From positions 62,001 through 126,000 of the forward strand of contig CAMDDU010000004.1 of the NCBI GenBank assembly GCA_945892985.1: 64,000 bases of DNA, given 5' to 3'. Position 1 is the first letter of the stretch, and every line of letters begins with the position of its first letter. The position numbers and the translations under genes were made by a program. The notes under the pieces are model-generated. The model saw only the letters and a list, made by a program, of their open reading frames with translations, was not told where the DNA came from and did not search any database. This DNA comes from CAITSH01 sp945892985 (GTDB lineage Bacteria > Pseudomonadota > Gammaproteobacteria > Burkholderiales > SG8-39). This document shows positions 43,345 through 51,785 of this stretch, piece after piece.

Positions 43345-44334
43345 CTAAGCCGGGTCGGCAAGACATTGCTCCAGGCCTTTGACAAACAAGTCCTCGGGCA
43401 GCTTGCGGCCGATGAAAACCATCTTGCTCTCGCGCTTTTCGTCGGCACCCCAGGGCTTGCCAAGATCGCCGCCCATCAACATGTGCACGCCCTGGAACAC
43501 CACGCGGTTGGCATTGGATTTCATCGACAGCACGCCCTTGTAGCGCAGCATGTCGTTGCCATAGACCTGCACCAGGCCGGAGAGAAACTCCTCGAGCTTG
43601 AGGCCGTCAAAGGGGCGCTCGGAGCGGAACACGAATGAGCGCACATGCTCATCGTGCTCGTGGTGGTCTTCTTCCAGAAACTCCGGCTCGATTTCCAGGA
43701 TGGCGTTGAGGTTGAAGCCGCGGATATCGAGAATGTCCTTTAACGGCGTCTCGCCGAAATGCACCTTGCGGATGGGCGCGCGCGGATTCATCTTCAACAG
43801 GCGCACGCGCAGCTTTTCCTGGTCGCCCTCGGCGACGAGGTCGGTCTTGGACAGCAGGATGCGGTCGGCAAAACCCACCTGCTCCTGCGCTTCGCGAAAA
43901 TCATCGAGCTGCTGGTTGGCGTGCTTGGCGTCGACCACGGTGATGATGGAATCGAGCAGGTAATAATTGCCGATGTCCTCTTCCATGAAAAAAGTCTGCG
44001 CCACCGGACCCGGATCGGCCATGCCGGTCGTCTCGATAATGACGCGCTCGAAATTGAGCGTGCCGGCCACGCGCTTATCCCTGAGCTCATTGAGGATGCG
44101 CGTCAGGTCGCCGCGCACGGTGCAGCAGATGCAGCCGTTGTTCATCTCGATGATCTGCTCGTCGCGGTTCTGCACCAGGATCTCGTTGTCTATCCCGGCC
44201 TCGCCGAATTCATTTTCGATCACCGCCACTTTGTGGCCGTGCTCTTCCTTGAGGATGCGGTTGAGCAGCGTGGTCTTGCCGCTGCCCAGGAATCCGGTAA
44301 GGATGGTGACCGGTACCATTTCTTGCTGTTCCAT
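43345..44334 (-). CDS. COG0523 (CobW/ZigA-type) GTPase metallochaperone
   Basis: A 329-residue G3E-family GTPase thought to deliver zinc to client proteins in deficiency. Walker A is GFLGSGKTTL (Lys20); the metal site GCICC places cysteines at 68, 70 and 71; the switch ETTGMADPGP and G4 SKTD follow. A His-rich insertion HHEHDEH at about 222-228 fits zinc binding. The CobW C-terminal domain (RYKGVLSM) completes it. It lies 55 bases after zur, which supports assignment to the zinc-linked subgroup rather than cobalamin CobW. Confidence 0.93.
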   Translation of the reverse strand: MEQQEMVPVTILTGFLGSGKTTLLNRILKEEHGHKVAVIENEFGEAGIDNEILVQNRDEQIIEMNNGCICCTVRGDLTRILNELRDKRVAGTLNFERVIIETTGMADPGPVAQTFFMEEDIGNYYLLDSIITVVDAKHANQQLDDFREAQEQVGFADRILLSKTDLVAEGDQEKLRVRLLKMNPRAPIRKVHFGETPLKDILDIRGFNLNAILEIEPEFLEEDHHEHDEHVRSFVFRSERPFDGLKLEEFLSGLVQVYGNDMLRYKGVLSMKSNANRVVFQGVHMLMGGDLGKPWGADEKRESKMVFIGRKLPEDLFVKGLEQCLADPA

Positions 44335-44388
44335 TGCTCTCTCCGATTCAGTTCAGGCCCTTCCGGCCATTCAAGCCACGACACGAAT

Positions 44389-44808
44389 TCAAATACACTC
44401 GGGGCATCGCCCCTGCACCGTAACCTCGACACGCTCCGGGCGAAATCCCGCTGGCAAACGCATCGCCTGTTTCGGCAAATCATCCAGGCACAGCAGCCTG
44501 CCGCAGCGATTGCACTGAAAATGCGCGTGCTCACGATGGGTGTCGGTCGCCGCCGAATAACGCCACGCCCGGTCCGCTCCGGGTACGCGGTGCGCCAGCC
44601 CCTTTTCCACCAGCCAGTCAAGGACGCGGTACAAAGTGACCCGGTCGACCGTTCCGAGTTTGGCCAGTGATTTTTCAATTTCATGGTGGGACAAGGCGCT
44701 TTTCGCCGCCAGCAAAACCCCGAGTGCACGCACCCGCGGTTCGGTAATGCGGTCTCCGGAATCCTCCACCCGCCGGCGGGCTGACTCGATCAGGCGTTTG
44801 TCAAGCAT
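44389..44808 (-). CDS. zur: Fur-family regulator, probably Zur
   Basis: A 139-residue Fur-family repressor. The winged helix contains TVDRVTLYRVLDWLVEKGLAH; metal-binding residues are in HREHAHFQCNRCG (His94, His96, Cys99, Cys102) and the C-terminal CPEC (Cys135, Cys138) makes the structural zinc site. Its neighbours are a COG0523 GTPase, a ZIP transporter and a ZnuD-like receptor, so Zur is the best reading within the family. A palindrome lies just upstream of its start, suggesting autoregulation. Confidence 0.85.
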   Translation of the reverse strand: MLDKRLIESARRRVEDSGDRITEPRVRALGVLLAAKSALSHHEIEKSLAKLGTVDRVTLYRVLDWLVEKGLAHRVPGADRAWRYSAATDTHREHAHFQCNRCGRLLCLDDLPKQAMRLPAGFRPERVEVTVQGRCPECI

Positions 44809-44836
44809 CGGGGCATTCTAGCCTGCACATGCCATT

Positions 44837-44856
44837 ATTGCAATTTAGTTGCATAA
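44837..44856. promoter_or_regulatory. Candidate Zur operator upstream of zur
   Basis: TGCAATTTAGTTGCA at 44839-44853 shares TGCAA-N5-TTGCA with the stronger palindrome upstream of the ZIP transporter gene. It lies 29 bases before the zur ATG. Confidence 0.5.
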
Positions 44857-44866
44857 ACAAGATCAC

Positions 44867-45622
44867 TCAATGCTGGTGCGCGAACGAGACAATCGCCACT
44901 CCGGCTCCAATCAGAAGCACCTGCCAACCGGCCTCTTTCGCATCCCAGCGTCGCTGCATTTCGGGGATCAGGTCGGCCACGGCGATGTATAGAAAGCTCG
45001 CCGCCGATAACGCCAGCATATAAGGAACAAGTTCCTGCATCTGCTTTAGCACGAAGTAACCCAGCACGCCGCCCAGCACGGCGGTCAGACTGGACAGTAG
45101 ATTGAACCAAAGCGCCCGGGCCCGCGAATAGCCCGAATGCAGCAGCACCATGAAGTCACCGATCTCCTGCGGAATCTCGTGAGCGATGATGGCAATGGTG
45201 GCCGACAGGCCCAGCGTCGGATCGGTCAGAAAGGCAGCCGCAATCAGTATGCCGTCGGTAAAATTGTGTAACCCGTCACCGAATAGTATGAGCGTGCCGG
45301 AACGACTTCCGCCGCCCGGTTCCTGTTGGTGAGCAACGCCGTCGAAATGAGCATGACGCCAGAGCAGGGCTTTTTCCAGCAGGAAGAAACCCAGGATGCC
45401 GGCGAGGAGCGTTGCAAACAGGGCATGTTGGTCGGCATGGCTTTCGAATGCCTCGGGCAACAGGTTAAGCAAGGCGGCACCAAGCAGCGCACCCACCGCA
45501 AGACTTACCAGGCGATGGGCCAGCGGCGCGAGCACGGTCAAGGCCAGCAGCGCCGCGGCGAGCATGCTGAGGACGCCACCCGCCACGGTGGCGAGCAAGA
45601 TATAAGTCAGGGTTGAATCCAT
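44867..45622 (-). CDS. ZIP-family metal transporter
   Basis: A 251-residue inner-membrane transporter with about eight membrane helices. Family motifs are visible: helix IV has DGLHNFTDGILIAAAF and helix V has IAHEIPQEIGDFMVLLHSGY, which hold the metal-binding His, Asn and Glu residues. A short His-containing loop (HAHFDGVAHQ) lies between helices III and IV, and the tail ends FAHQH. It is the first gene of the minus-strand zinc block and would import Zn(II). It is shorter than the E. coli ZupT but of the same fold. Confidence 0.93.
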   Translation of the reverse strand: MDSTLTYILLATVAGGVLSMLAAALLALTVLAPLAHRLVSLAVGALLGAALLNLLPEAFESHADQHALFATLLAGILGFFLLEKALLWRHAHFDGVAHQQEPGGGSRSGTLILFGDGLHNFTDGILIAAAFLTDPTLGLSATIAIIAHEIPQEIGDFMVLLHSGYSRARALWFNLLSSLTAVLGGVLGYFVLKQMQELVPYMLALSAASFLYIAVADLIPEMQRRWDAKEAGWQVLLIGAGVAIVSFAHQH

Positions 45623-45677
45623 GTATCGCCAATGAGCCAGTTGCGGGAAAGCGGCGATTTAAGCACCGCCTGATCAC

Positions 45678-45698
45678 AAATGCAACATTGTTGCATTT
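45678..45698. promoter_or_regulatory. Candidate Zur operator upstream of the ZIP transporter gene
   Basis: A 21-base palindrome with perfect 9-bp arms (AAATGCAAC and GTTGCATTT) around ATT. Its core TGCAACATTGTTGCA has the size and symmetry of a Zur/Fur-family box. It lies 56 bases before the ATG of the ZIP transporter gene. Assignment to Zur rests on context. Confidence 0.65.
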
Positions 45699-45773
45699 AT
45701 GATGCAAACACAGGCAGCGAAATTACGGCGCAAGGATGGACTCGCAAAGCGGCGCTATTCGACCGAGACAAAT

Positions 45774-45810
45774 ATGCTGGAAAGGCACGACTGGCGCGGC
45801 TTTCCAGCAT
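45774..45810. repeat. CTGGAAA palindromic repeat, copy 3
   Basis: ATGCTGGAAA and TTTCCAGCAT form perfect 10-bp arms around a 17-base centre that ends GGCGCGGC, as in the copies at 23054 and 25742. It is the best-preserved copy and lies between the ZIP transporter gene and the rlmI-like gene. Confidence 0.7.
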
Positions 45811-45868
45811 TTGTCCTTTCCCACTCCAGCGCAGGACACCACTTACCGGCCCACTCACGAGGCCTTGG

Positions 45869-47065
45869 TCAGACACGCCGCAGCAACAAGCCCTTGAGGT
45901 ATTCGCCTTCGGGGAATTCGATGCGCACCGGATGATCGGCGGCGGCGTGAAAACGGCCGATGATGTTGGCCGACATGCCGGCATCGGCCGCCGCCCCGGC
46001 GACAATTTTCTGAAAAAGATCGGCTGAGATGCCGCCCGAGCACGAAAACGTCGCGAGCAGGCCGCCCGGTCGCAGCAGGCGCATGGCATTGAGGTTGATG
46101 TCCTTGTAGCCGCGCGAGGCCTTTTCGGCGAATGAAGCCGTGGGGGCGAACTTGGGCGGATCGAGCACGATCAGGTCGAACTGGCGCTTTTGTTCGCGCA
46201 AGTTGCGCAAGGCCTTGAACACGTCCGCTTCCAGCCACTGCGCCCGCGCCGCATCGAGCTTGTTGAGCGCAAGATTATCCGCCGCAATGGCCAGCGCCGG
46301 ACCGGAGCTGTCTATCGACAAGGCCGAGCGCGCGCCGCCGGCGAGCGCGGCGATGCTAAAGCCGCCGGTGTAACAAAAGCAGTTGAGCACGTCGCGGTCG
46401 CGCGCGAGCTGCCCGATCTGCCGGCGGCTGTCGCGCTGGTCAAGGTAGAACCCGGTCTTGTGACCGGCGGCAATATCGACGCGGTAACGCAGGCCGTGCT
46501 CGATCATCTCTAGCGGGCCCTCGGGCGCCGCGCCGATCAGCGGGCCGCTGCGCGAAGCGAGGCCTTCGAGTTCGCGCACATCGGCGTCGGAACGCTCATA
46601 CACATTGGCGCAGCCGGTCTCCTCGACCAGCAAGGCGGCAAGCGTGTCGCGCCAGCGCTCGGTACCGGCCGACAAAAATTGCGCCACCAGCGTGTCGCCA
46701 TAGCGGTCCACCACCAGGCCGGGCAGGCCGTCGCTTTCGCCATGCACCAGGCGCAGCCCCGTGGCGGCGCGCTCGGGCACCAGTTCGCGCCGCAAGGCCA
46801 GCGCGCTGCGGATGCGGCGGCGGAAAAATGCCTCATCGACGGCTTCGGCGGCATCAAAGCTCCAGATGCGCGCGCGGATCTGCGAATGCGGGCTGAACGC
46901 CGCGCGACCGCGCAGCTCGCCGCCCGCGTCGCGCACCTCGACGGTGTCGCCAGCCTGCGGATTGCCGGCGGTGTGATCAATGGCGCCGGAAAAAATCCAG
47001 GGATGTATGCGCGCCAGCAGTTTTTCGCGGCCGGGCTTGAGGACGATGCGTGGCGTGGGTTTCAT
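45869..47065 (-). CDS. Class I SAM-dependent rRNA methyltransferase, RlmI-like
   Basis: A 398-residue protein from the ATG at 47065. An N-terminal PUA domain (RIVLKPGREKLLARIHPWIF, AGDTVEVRD) is followed by an EEHEE-type linker and a Rossmann methyltransferase: YLDQRDSRRQIGQLARDRDV, LNCFCYTGGFSIAAL, and LDPPKF, with a Cys in ATFSCSGGI as the catalytic cysteine. This matches RlmI, which makes m5C1962 in 23S rRNA. Confidence 0.9.
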   Translation of the reverse strand: MKPTPRIVLKPGREKLLARIHPWIFSGAIDHTAGNPQAGDTVEVRDAGGELRGRAAFSPHSQIRARIWSFDAAEAVDEAFFRRRIRSALALRRELVPERAATGLRLVHGESDGLPGLVVDRYGDTLVAQFLSAGTERWRDTLAALLVEETGCANVYERSDADVRELEGLASRSGPLIGAAPEGPLEMIEHGLRYRVDIAAGHKTGFYLDQRDSRRQIGQLARDRDVLNCFCYTGGFSIAALAGGARSALSIDSSGPALAIAADNLALNKLDAARAQWLEADVFKALRNLREQKRQFDLIVLDPPKFAPTASFAEKASRGYKDINLNAMRLLRPGGLLATFSCSGGISADLFQKIVAGAAADAGMSANIIGRFHAAADHPVRIEFPEGEYLKGLLLRRV

Positions 47066-47151
47066 GTCGTCGGCGCAAGCGCTGTTGGGTGAATGTTGAT
47101 ATAAAGCGGGCACGCATTGTACCGCCGCCAACAGCCACCACCGGAACACCC

Positions 47152-48177
47152 ATGAAAAAAATACGCGTCGCCCTGATCGGCCTTGGCATGGCTGTCACGC
47201 CCCACGCCAAAAGCCTCGTCGACCTCTCCGACCGGCTTGAAGTGACGCACGCCTTCAGTCCGTCCGAGGCGCGCCGCCGCGCCTTTGCGCAGAACTTTGC
47301 CTTCCCGCTGACCGCCCGTTTCGAGGACATTCTCGAGGACAAGAGCGTCGAGGCGGCGCTGGTGCTGACCCCGCCCAACACGCACTTCGAGCTCGCCTCG
47401 CGCCTCGCCGCCGCCGGCAAGCACGTCCTGTTGGAAAAGCCCATCGAAGTGAACACCGCGCGCGCCGAGCAACTGGTTGCCGCTTTCGAACGGGCCGGAC
47501 GCTCGCTTGCCCTGGTGTTGCAGCACCGCTTTCGCCCCGGCTCGCTGCGCCTCGCGCAACACATCAGCGCGGGGGCGCTCGGTGAGATCGCCGCCGCCAC
47601 GCTCAGCGTGCCCTGGTGGCGGCCGCAAAGCTATTACGACGAACCGGGGCGCGGCACGCTGGCGCGCGACGGCGGCGGCGTGCTGATGACCCAGGCCATT
47701 CACACCCTAGACTTGTTCCTGTCCCTCGTCGGCCCGGTCGCCAGGGTCAGCGCGCTAGGCGGCACCAGCCGCACGCATCGCATGGAAACCGAGGATGCCG
47801 TGGGCGCCGGACTGCAATTCACCAATGGCGCCTTTGGCGCGCTGTGGGCGACCACCGCCGGCTATCCGGGCTTTGCCGAGCGCATCGAGCTCATGGGCAC
47901 GCGCGCCACCGCGGTGCTCTGCGCCGGCAAGCTGGACATTGCCTGGCACGACGGCAAACGCGAGGCGTTGGGCGAACCGGGCGCCGGCGGTGGCGGCGCC
48001 GACCCTATGGATTTTCCCAACGACGCGCACCGCGGCGTGCTGGCCGATTTTCTTGACGCCATCGAACAGGGCCGCGCGCCGCGCGCCAGCGGCCGCGAGG
48101 CGCTCAAGGTGCACCGCCTGATTGATGCCCTGCTCGAGAGCGCAAAAAGCGGCCGCGCCGCCAACGTCCGAAGCTAG
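47152..48177 (+). CDS. Gfo/Idh/MocA-family oxidoreductase
   Basis: A 341-residue NAD(P)-dependent enzyme. The N-terminal Rossmann fold reads RVALIGLGMAVTPHAKSL, and the EKP motif is LLEKPIEVN. The second domain has GGVLMTQAIHTLDLFLSLVG, where the His probably takes part in catalysis. The ATG at 47152 is preceded only by a weak binding site. It is divergent from the rlmI-like gene and convergent with chrA. Substrate, probably a sugar or cyclitol, is unknown. Confidence 0.9.
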   Translation: MKKIRVALIGLGMAVTPHAKSLVDLSDRLEVTHAFSPSEARRRAFAQNFAFPLTARFEDILEDKSVEAALVLTPPNTHFELASRLAAAGKHVLLEKPIEVNTARAEQLVAAFERAGRSLALVLQHRFRPGSLRLAQHISAGALGEIAAATLSVPWWRPQSYYDEPGRGTLARDGGGVLMTQAIHTLDLFLSLVGPVARVSALGGTSRTHRMETEDAVGAGLQFTNGAFGALWATTAGYPGFAERIELMGTRATAVLCAGKLDIAWHDGKREALGEPGAGGGGADPMDFPNDAHRGVLADFLDAIEQGRAPRASGREALKVHRLIDALLESAKSGRAANVRS

Positions 48178-48183
48178 GCCGGG

Positions 48184-48708
48184 CTAGACCAGGCCAGCCA
48201 GGCCAATCAGCGCACCGGCGACGATCAACCACAGCGGATTGATGCGCGTGACCATCAGCGCCACCACGGTGGCTGCGGTGAGCGCGTAAGCGGCCAGGCT
48301 GTCGTTGGCCGAGCGCGTGAGTAAATAACCCGAGGAAAGCATCAGGCCGACGGTGAGCGGCGCCACGCCAAGCTGCACCACGCGGCGCCAGTTCGCCTCG
48401 CGAAACCTGTCCCACACCCCCGCCACCAGGCAGGTCAGCACACAAGAGGGCCCGACCATCGCCAGCGTCGCCGTCAGCGCGCCGGCCAGACCCGCGACTT
48501 TCCAGCCAACCAGGCACACAATCAAAATATTGGGACCGGGCGAGGCCTGGGCGATGGCGTAGAGGTCGGCGAACTGCGACGCGCTCATCCAGCCGTGCAC
48601 TTCAACGACGTTGCGCTGCATTTCTGGCAACACCGTCGGCGCCCCGCCCACCGCCAGCAGCGACAGCACGGAAAAATCCAGCGCGATCTGCAGCAGCAAA
48701 TCCATCAT
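48184..48708 (-). CDS. Chromate transporter, second half-subunit (CHR family)
   Basis: A 174-residue membrane protein, one CHR domain. SLLAVGGAPTVLPEMQRNVV matches the family's GG...E signature, and QASPGPNILIV matches the SPGPN motif. It starts at ATG 48708, overlapping the stop of the first half gene (ATGA), so the two are coupled and probably form a heterodimer, as in known short-chain CHR pairs. Chromate efflux is the recorded function, but sulfate or another anion is possible. Confidence 0.88.
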   Translation of the reverse strand: MMDLLLQIALDFSVLSLLAVGGAPTVLPEMQRNVVEVHGWMSASQFADLYAIAQASPGPNILIVCLVGWKVAGLAGALTATLAMVGPSCVLTCLVAGVWDRFREANWRRVVQLGVAPLTVGLMLSSGYLLTRSANDSLAAYALTAATVVALMVTRINPLWLIVAGALIGLAGLV

Positions 48709-49298
48709 GTCCCGCCGCCCGGTTGCCGCGCGCTTGCCGGCACATTGCGCTGCCACCACCAGGCCAGCGCGATGCCCGCGGGGGCGAGCACCAGCAGCAC
48801 CTGCACCAGCGGCAGGCGCAGCAGGGCCACGGCGACGAAGGCGGCGATGCCCACCAGGCACAGGATGTTACGGATGCGCGCCACCAGCGCCATCTTGAGG
48901 CCCATAGACACCATCATGCCGGCGGCCACGGCGGCCACGCCGCGCAACACCGACTGCACGGCGGGCAGATTACCGTAGCTGGTGTAGAGCATGCCCATCG
49001 CCAGGATGATCAAAAACGGCGCGACCATCAGCCCGGCAAAGCCCGCCATGGCCCCGCGCCAGCCGCAAAAACGCAGGCCCAGCACCAGGGCGAGGTTAAG
49101 CGTGTTGGGGCCGGGCATGAACTGGCAAAGCGACATCACGTCGACAAATTCGGCCTCACCCAGCCAGCGCCGCTCCTCCACAGCCACGCGGCGCGCCCAG
49201 TACAGCACGCCGCCAAAGCCGCACAGCGCGACGCGCAGGAAACCGGTGAACAACTCATACGGCGTGGGTATCACGGTGCCCGTCGGTGTTGTGCTCAT
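48705..49298 (-). CDS. Chromate transporter, first half-subunit (CHR family)
   Basis: A 197-residue membrane protein with one CHR domain. FLRVALCGFGGVLYWARR and VMSLCQFMPGPNTLNLALVLG are the family motifs (GFGG and PGPN). It precedes and overlaps the second half gene by four bases. Its first codons (MSTTPTGTVIPTPY) have been copied twice into the adjacent repeat region up to xerC, marking the end of a tandem duplication. Confidence 0.9.
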   Translation of the reverse strand: MSTTPTGTVIPTPYELFTGFLRVALCGFGGVLYWARRVAVEERRWLGEAEFVDVMSLCQFMPGPNTLNLALVLGLRFCGWRGAMAGFAGLMVAPFLIILAMGMLYTSYGNLPAVQSVLRGVAAVAAGMMVSMGLKMALVARIRNILCLVGIAAFVAVALLRLPLVQVLLVLAPAGIALAWWWQRNVPASARQPGGGT

Positions 49299-50163
49299 GC
49301 CGCCACTATTCCGTCATTGCGAGGAGCGCAGCGATGCCCCGAAGGTAATCCCCGGAGGGGACGAAGCAATCTTGTGGCCATACTGCCCGTATCGCAATTA
49401 CGACGAGATTGCTTCGCTGCGCTCGCAATGACAGCGGCAGTACGGGATCGTTTCGCTGCGCTCGCAATGACAGCATTGACAGCAATGGCAGCAATGGCGA
49501 CGATGATAGCAATGGTGGCAATAGCAGCAATAGCAGAACTCATTTTCTTTTCTTTGCCCTGGGATGCGCTGCGTCGTAAGGCCGCGTCGTAAGGCGTCGG
49601 CGTGACAGTCCCGGTCCCGCGCACGCTCATGGCGCCTCTATTCCGTCATTGCGAGCGCAGCGAAGCAATCTTGTGGCCATACCGCCCGTATCGCAATTGC
49701 GACAAGATTGCTTCGCTGCGCTCGCAATGACAGCAGCAGTACGGGATCGTTTCGCTGCGCTCGCAATGGCAGCAATGGCAGCAATGGCGACGATGATAGC
49801 AATGGTGGCAATAGCAGCAATAGCAGCAATAGCAGCAATAGCAGCAATAGCAGAACTCATTTTCTTTGCCCGCGGATGCGCCGCGTCGTAAGGCGTCGGC
49901 GTGACAGTCCCGGTCCCGCGCGCGCTCATGGCACCTCTATTCCGTCATTGCGAGGAGCGCAGCGATGCCCCGAAGGTAATCCCCGGAGGGGACGAAGCAA
50001 TCTCGTCGCGCTTGTGACGCCGGTGCCGATGCGACGAGATTGCTTCGCTGCGCTCGCAATGACATCGATGACTGCGATGACAACAATGGCGGCAATGGCA
50101 GCAATGGCAGCAATGGCAGAACTCATTTTCTTTTCTTTGCCCGCGGATGAGCTGCGTCATAGG
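49296..50163. repeat. Triplicated segment between chrA and xerC
   Basis: Three diverged units, about 49296-49627, 49628-49926 and 49927-50163. Each has the palindromic CATTGCGAG element with its inverted partner, a run of AGCAATGGC / AGCAATAGC short repeats (49470-49533, 49767-49857, 50076-50121) and the last codons of xerC (read DAAHPRAKK). Units 1 and 2 also end in a copy of the first codons of chrA. Units 1 and 2 therefore contain chimeric frames beginning with chrA codons and continuing with xerC-tail codons and then (AIA)n. I regard these as duplication scars, not genes. Confidence 0.85.
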
Positions 50164-51025
50164 CTTTGGCCAGGTGCTGAAAATCCAAATGCGTATACAC
50201 CTGCGTCGTCGAGATACTCGCGTGCCCGAGCATCTCCTGGACCGCGCGCAGGTCGCCCGATGACTGCAGCACATGCGTGGCGAAGGAATGGCGCAGCATG
50301 TGCGGGTGCACGTGCACCGGCAGCCCGGCGCGTTGCGCCCATGCGGCGAGGCGCTGCCCGACCACGCCCGGATTAATGCGCTGGCCGCGCGCGCCGACAA
50401 ACAGCGCCGCCTCATCCGGCCGCGCCAGCTCGACACGCACCGCCAGCCACGCGGCGATGGCGGCGCGGGCTTTGGCACCCACAGGAACCGTGCGCGTCTT
50501 CGAGCCCTTGCCCGTCACCGTGACCTCGTCTTCATGCAGCATGCGCTTGCCCTCGGCGGCGTCTATGCCCACCAGCTCGGCCAGACGCAAGCCGGACGAG
50601 TAGAACAACTCGAACATCGCCTTGTCGCGAACTTCGCCGACACCCTGCGGTTTCGCCTCCAGCAGTTGCGCGGCAAAATCGGGGGACAGGACATTGGGTA
50701 ATGCCTTGGGGCTCTTGGGTGCGCGCAAGCCGGTGCACGGATTGGCGGCAAGGCCGTGGTGCCGCACCAGCCAGTTGAAAAAACCGCGCCAGGCCGAGAG
50801 CATGCGCGCGATGCTGCGGCCGGACATGCCCGCGGCGCGCAGTTGCGCCACGGCGCGGCGGATGTGCTGCGACTGCAGTTGGGCGAGGTCAATGTCGGGG
50901 TTGATGCTGAGCAGCCGGCGCACGCTGTGCTCGTAACTCACCACCGTGGTCGGGCTGAGGCGACGCTGGTGGGCGATCTGCTCGACAAACCCCTCGAGCA
51001 GCACAAGGCGCGCGTCCTCGCTCAC
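50123..51025 (-). CDS. xerC: Tyrosine recombinase XerC
   Basis: Resolves chromosome dimers at dif together with XerD. The 300-residue product starts with GTG. The N-terminal SAM-like domain contains HQRRLSPTTVVSYEHSV; the catalytic set is visible: Arg in SSGLRLAELVG, Lys in TGKGSKTRTVP, His and Arg in HPHMLRHSFATH, His in LGHASISTTQ and the nucleophile Tyr in QVYTHLD. It follows DUF484 and dapF genes on the same strand, as in other proteobacteria. Its 3' end borders the triplicated repeat region. Confidence 0.95.
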   Translation of the reverse strand: MSEDARLVLLEGFVEQIAHQRRLSPTTVVSYEHSVRRLLSINPDIDLAQLQSQHIRRAVAQLRAAGMSGRSIARMLSAWRGFFNWLVRHHGLAANPCTGLRAPKSPKALPNVLSPDFAAQLLEAKPQGVGEVRDKAMFELFYSSGLRLAELVGIDAAEGKRMLHEDEVTVTGKGSKTRTVPVGAKARAAIAAWLAVRVELARPDEAALFVGARGQRINPGVVGQRLAAWAQRAGLPVHVHPHMLRHSFATHVLQSSGDLRAVQEMLGHASISTTQVYTHLDFQHLAKAYDAAHPRAKKRK

Positions 51026-51089
51026 TTCGCGGCAGGCGGCGCGATGCGCGAAAGCCCCGTCGTCATTTTCAGCTCAGCGGCCGGCCGGC

Positions 51090-51728
51090 TTAAACAAAGC
51101 GCGACAGCGCGGCACTCGCAAGCTCGCCCAGGCGCTTGAGGTACATACGACCCATGTCGTGATGAAAGCGGTCCGGATCCTCGCTCGCCAGCACCAGCAC
51201 GCCAAAGCATTCGCCATCGGCAAGCGCAATGAGCGAGGTCGAGCGGATATGGGTGGCGGCGTCGCCAAACCAGGACAGCACCTCATCGTTGTAGCCCGGA
51301 CCGCAATAGGGCAGCTCCAGGGCGGAGACAAAGGCCTTGAGTTCATCCCCGGCAGCGCCATGTTCCGGGCCCTCGCCCTGTCCGCGCCAAAAGCGCAGCG
51401 TCACATGCGGCACGGCGAAATCCTCGCGCAGGTTGTAGTTGAGCGCGCCAAGTTGCGAGGGCAGGCCGGAGGCCGCCAGCATGGCAAGGCACAGGCGGTG
51501 CATTTTCTCGCCTATGTCCATGTTCTCTTCGCCAAACTGAATGAGCTCGGCGAGCTTGGATTCGATCACCTTGTTCTTGTCGCGCAGCGAAAGCAGCTGC
51601 CGGTCGGACAGGGCGATGGCGTGGCCGCCGTGCGGATGCGGAATCGAGATAGCCGACAGCATATCGGCGTGATCCTCAAAAAATTCCGGATTGTCTTTCA
51701 GGTATTGCGCGACATCATCGGCATTCAT
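51090..51728 (-). CDS. DUF484 family protein
   Basis: A 212-residue protein with the DUF484 start VAQYLKDNPEFFEDHADML and the PHPHGGHAIALSDRQLLSLR segment, then a coiled region and a GAF-like domain (AVPHVTLRFW ... LALADGECFGVLVLASED-like). Function is unknown; the gene commonly sits between dapF and xerC. The start ATG is at 51728. Confidence 0.9.
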   Translation of the reverse strand: MNADDVAQYLKDNPEFFEDHADMLSAISIPHPHGGHAIALSDRQLLSLRDKNKVIESKLAELIQFGEENMDIGEKMHRLCLAMLAASGLPSQLGALNYNLREDFAVPHVTLRFWRGQGEGPEHGAAGDELKAFVSALELPYCGPGYNDEVLSWFGDAATHIRSTSLIALADGECFGVLVLASEDPDRFHHDMGRMYLKRLGELASAALSRFV

Positions 51729-51785
51729 GCGTGGTCTTTCCCCTGTCTGCGTTAAAGCGTTATAAAGCGCGCGCCCGGCGGGTGC

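Noticed and set aside
48723..49592. A 289-codon plus-strand frame rich in His and Gln across chrA and the repeats
   Set aside because: It is antisense to the chromate transporter and ends in repeat DNA.
49295..49929. Frames encoding (AIA)n proteins in the triplicated region
   Set aside because: They combine copied chrA and xerC ends with microsatellite; no sign of selection for a protein.
49314..50061. A CRISPR array
   Set aside because: The repeats are palindromic and irregularly spaced, no uniform spacers exist and no cas genes are nearby.
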